From IMG/VR virus record IMGVR_UViG_3300025620_000048, positions 1-24,299 of that record: DNA of 24,299 nt; one strand, written 5' to 3'. This document shows positions 23,750-24,299 of this stretch, in pieces. The notes beneath the pieces were generated by a model. The model searched no databases. It saw only the letters and a program-made list of their open reading frames with translations, and was not told the DNA's origin. Origin of the DNA: a virus. A program made the translations under genes and the position numbers. How positions within the stretch are numbered: position 1 is the stretch's first letter; each line of letters begins with the position of its first letter.

Positions 23750-23788
23750 GGGTAGGCGTGCTTTTCAGCACGTCTGCTCCCAAACTAT
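23750..23788 (+). repeat. Copy 3: hairpin plus 16-nt tail
   Basis: A stem of about 12 bp (23750-23761 with 23768-23779) around loop TTTTCA, including G.U pairs that form only in the plus-strand RNA. It runs into TCTGCTCCCAAACTAT (23773-23788), identical to copy 2. It starts about 20 nt after the stop of the plus-strand gene. Confidence 0.65.
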
Positions 23789-23902
23789 GATATGTATGGG
23801 AATATAGTAGTAATAGTATGGAATGTTACTAAAAACAAACCTAACTTACTAACTATTGTTACATAGAGACAAAAACAATCAATTAAGTTATAAATACTGT
23901 GG

Positions 23903-24097
23903 TTATTTTATTTTATTTGGGTGTCTCTCTTTCAATGGGAGGTCATATACCCACAAAATACCACCTTTTACCACTCTTATAACTATCACTGTTACTAATA
24001 ATATAAATATAGCTAACGTTACTACAAGAGTAACTATTACGCACAACAATACAACAAGGGTAGTCTTTGTCTCTTCCTCTATAGGATAAGAGTCATA
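23903..24097 (-). CDS. Tentative membrane-segment frame without its own ATG
   Basis: Open from after a TAA (24098-24100) to a TAA at 23903-23905, 64 residues. It reads 'YDSYPIEEETKTTLVVLL', then an unbroken hydrophobic stretch of about 28 residues, then 'RVVKGGILWVYDLPLKERHPNKIK'. An acidic start, one long TM helix and a basic end are typical of a small membrane protein. There is no in-frame ATG or GTG, so it would need a frameshift from the ORF at 24093-24206 or a TTG start. May be chance in AT-rich DNA. Confidence 0.3.
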   Translation of the reverse strand, partial: YDSYPIEEETKTTLVVLLCVIVTLVVTLAIFILLVTVIVIRVVKGGILWVYDLPLKERHPNKIK

Positions 24098-24206
24098 TTA
24101 CCCGCAATATCAAAACAGGCACATAGACAAATACCTGTATAAACATGGTTGGTCTCATCCAGTAAGCTGCTGGCGTAAGAGAGAACTTACAGTAATCTAA
24201 ACTCAT
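24093..24206 (-). CDS. Tentative 37-aa ORF with hydrophobic C terminus
   Basis: ATG at 24204-24206 to a TGA at 24093-24095. The peptide starts MSLDYCKFSLTPAAYWMRPT and ends in a hydrophobic segment 'MFIQVFVYVPVLILRVI'. Its stop ATA-TGA-C lies where a +1 shift would join it to the 64-residue frame downstream, giving a two-TM protein of about 100 aa. The opposite strand in the same place also reads as plausible protein, so the strand is uncertain. Confidence 0.3.
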   Translation of the reverse strand: MSLDYCKFSLTPAAYWMRPTMFIQVFVYVPVLILRVI

Positions 24207-24260
24207 TACATAGATTAAGTGTAGTAAGACAAAATAAAGATCAAGACGTTGGTCATCCTA

Positions 24261-24277
24261 CTGTCACTAGATGACAG
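24261..24277. other. Small perfect hairpin
   Basis: CTGTCA (24261-24266), loop CTAGA, TGACAG (24272-24277). No T-run follows on either strand, so a terminator is unlikely. The role is unknown. Confidence 0.35.
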
Positions 24278-24299
24278 CTTGTAAATGCCATGTCAGCAG

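Larger units (their letters stand above)
23731..24299. other. Right-end region without a secure gene
   Basis: About 570 bp. It contains copy 3 of the hairpin element, a near repeat of TTGTAACATAG (23731) as TTGTTACATAG (about 23858), and a small hairpin at 24261-24277. A plus-strand frame 23856-24089 is Thr/Asn/Ile/Val-rich with no leader and is not called. The minus strand has two hydrophobic frames that are described separately as tentative. The window may be cut just before the next early gene. Confidence 0.55.

Noticed and set aside
23856-24089. Plus-strand frame of 77 codons near the right end
   Set aside because: It is Thr/Asn-rich low complexity, lacks spacing to other genes, and lies opposite a more protein-like minus frame.
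24090-24207. Plus-strand frame without a start, reading ESYYPQYQNRHIDKYLYKHG and on
   Set aside because: It looks protein-like but has a stop directly upstream and no start codon; the minus strand has a better candidate.
1-24299. CRISPR array, transposase or integrase
   Set aside because: No regularly spaced direct repeats, insertion-sequence ends or integrase motifs were seen.

Overview
The window is a piece of an AT-rich, double-stranded DNA tailed phage, most likely one infecting Bacteroidota (marine or flavobacterial type) and related to the crAss-like podoviruses. Four things point there. The genes are packed end to end with 1-20 nt overlaps. A large terminase, portal, HK97-type capsid protein and a P22-gp4-like tail-stabilisation/ring protein lie in one block. 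An IHF/HU-like protein sits beside a winged-helix-like protein and a PD-(D/E)XK nuclease. Start codons are preceded by A/T-rich leaders with almost no Shine-Dalgarno sequence, as is usual in Bacteroidota. The clade assignment rests on remembered family patterns, not on a search.

Layout: positions 1-22750 are one long late block read on the minus strand, so it runs from right to left. Following transcription, it starts with small proteins at 22750-20677. These include three very basic proteins, a one-TM coiled-coil protein (possible holin or spanin) and a small fibre-like virion protein. Next comes a peptidoglycan-binding plus amidase endolysin (19397-20317). A regulator and nuclease cluster follows (17396-19394): winged-helix-like, IHF-like, Cys-rich zinc-binding, a 51-aa protein and the PD-(D/E)XK nuclease. 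The packaging module holds two unassigned genes (one may be the small terminase), a GroES-like co-chaperonin and TerL. The head module is portal, acidic scaffold-like protein, major capsid protein and an 84-aa protein. The connector and tail module is a 339-aa protein, the ring/stabilisation protein, an abundant-looking 400-aa virion protein, a 191-aa Cys-rich protein, a zinc-ribbon miniprotein and a 180-aa fibre-like protein. Last are two repeat-built tail fibres, the second cut by the left edge. Rho-independent terminators follow the capsid gene, the 400-aa gene and the first fibre gene, so the most abundant virion proteins appear to end their own transcripts.

At about 22751-23268 the coding strand flips. 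This roughly 520-bp stretch has no convincing gene and carries a locally GC-richer patch and inverted repeats. A plus-strand gene of unknown function (23269-23730) then begins, probably the edge of the early region. It is flanked by copies of a hairpin followed by a shared 16-nt tail, the least explained element here. The last 570 bases hold no secure gene, but the minus strand there has two hydrophobic reading frames that would join by a +1 shift.

The most useful unexplained items are the repeated hairpin/16-nt element, the split membrane-protein reading frame at the right end, the trio of very basic small proteins, the IHF-like protein that lacks the usual DNA-bending arm motif, and three small ORFs of 47-59 aa.
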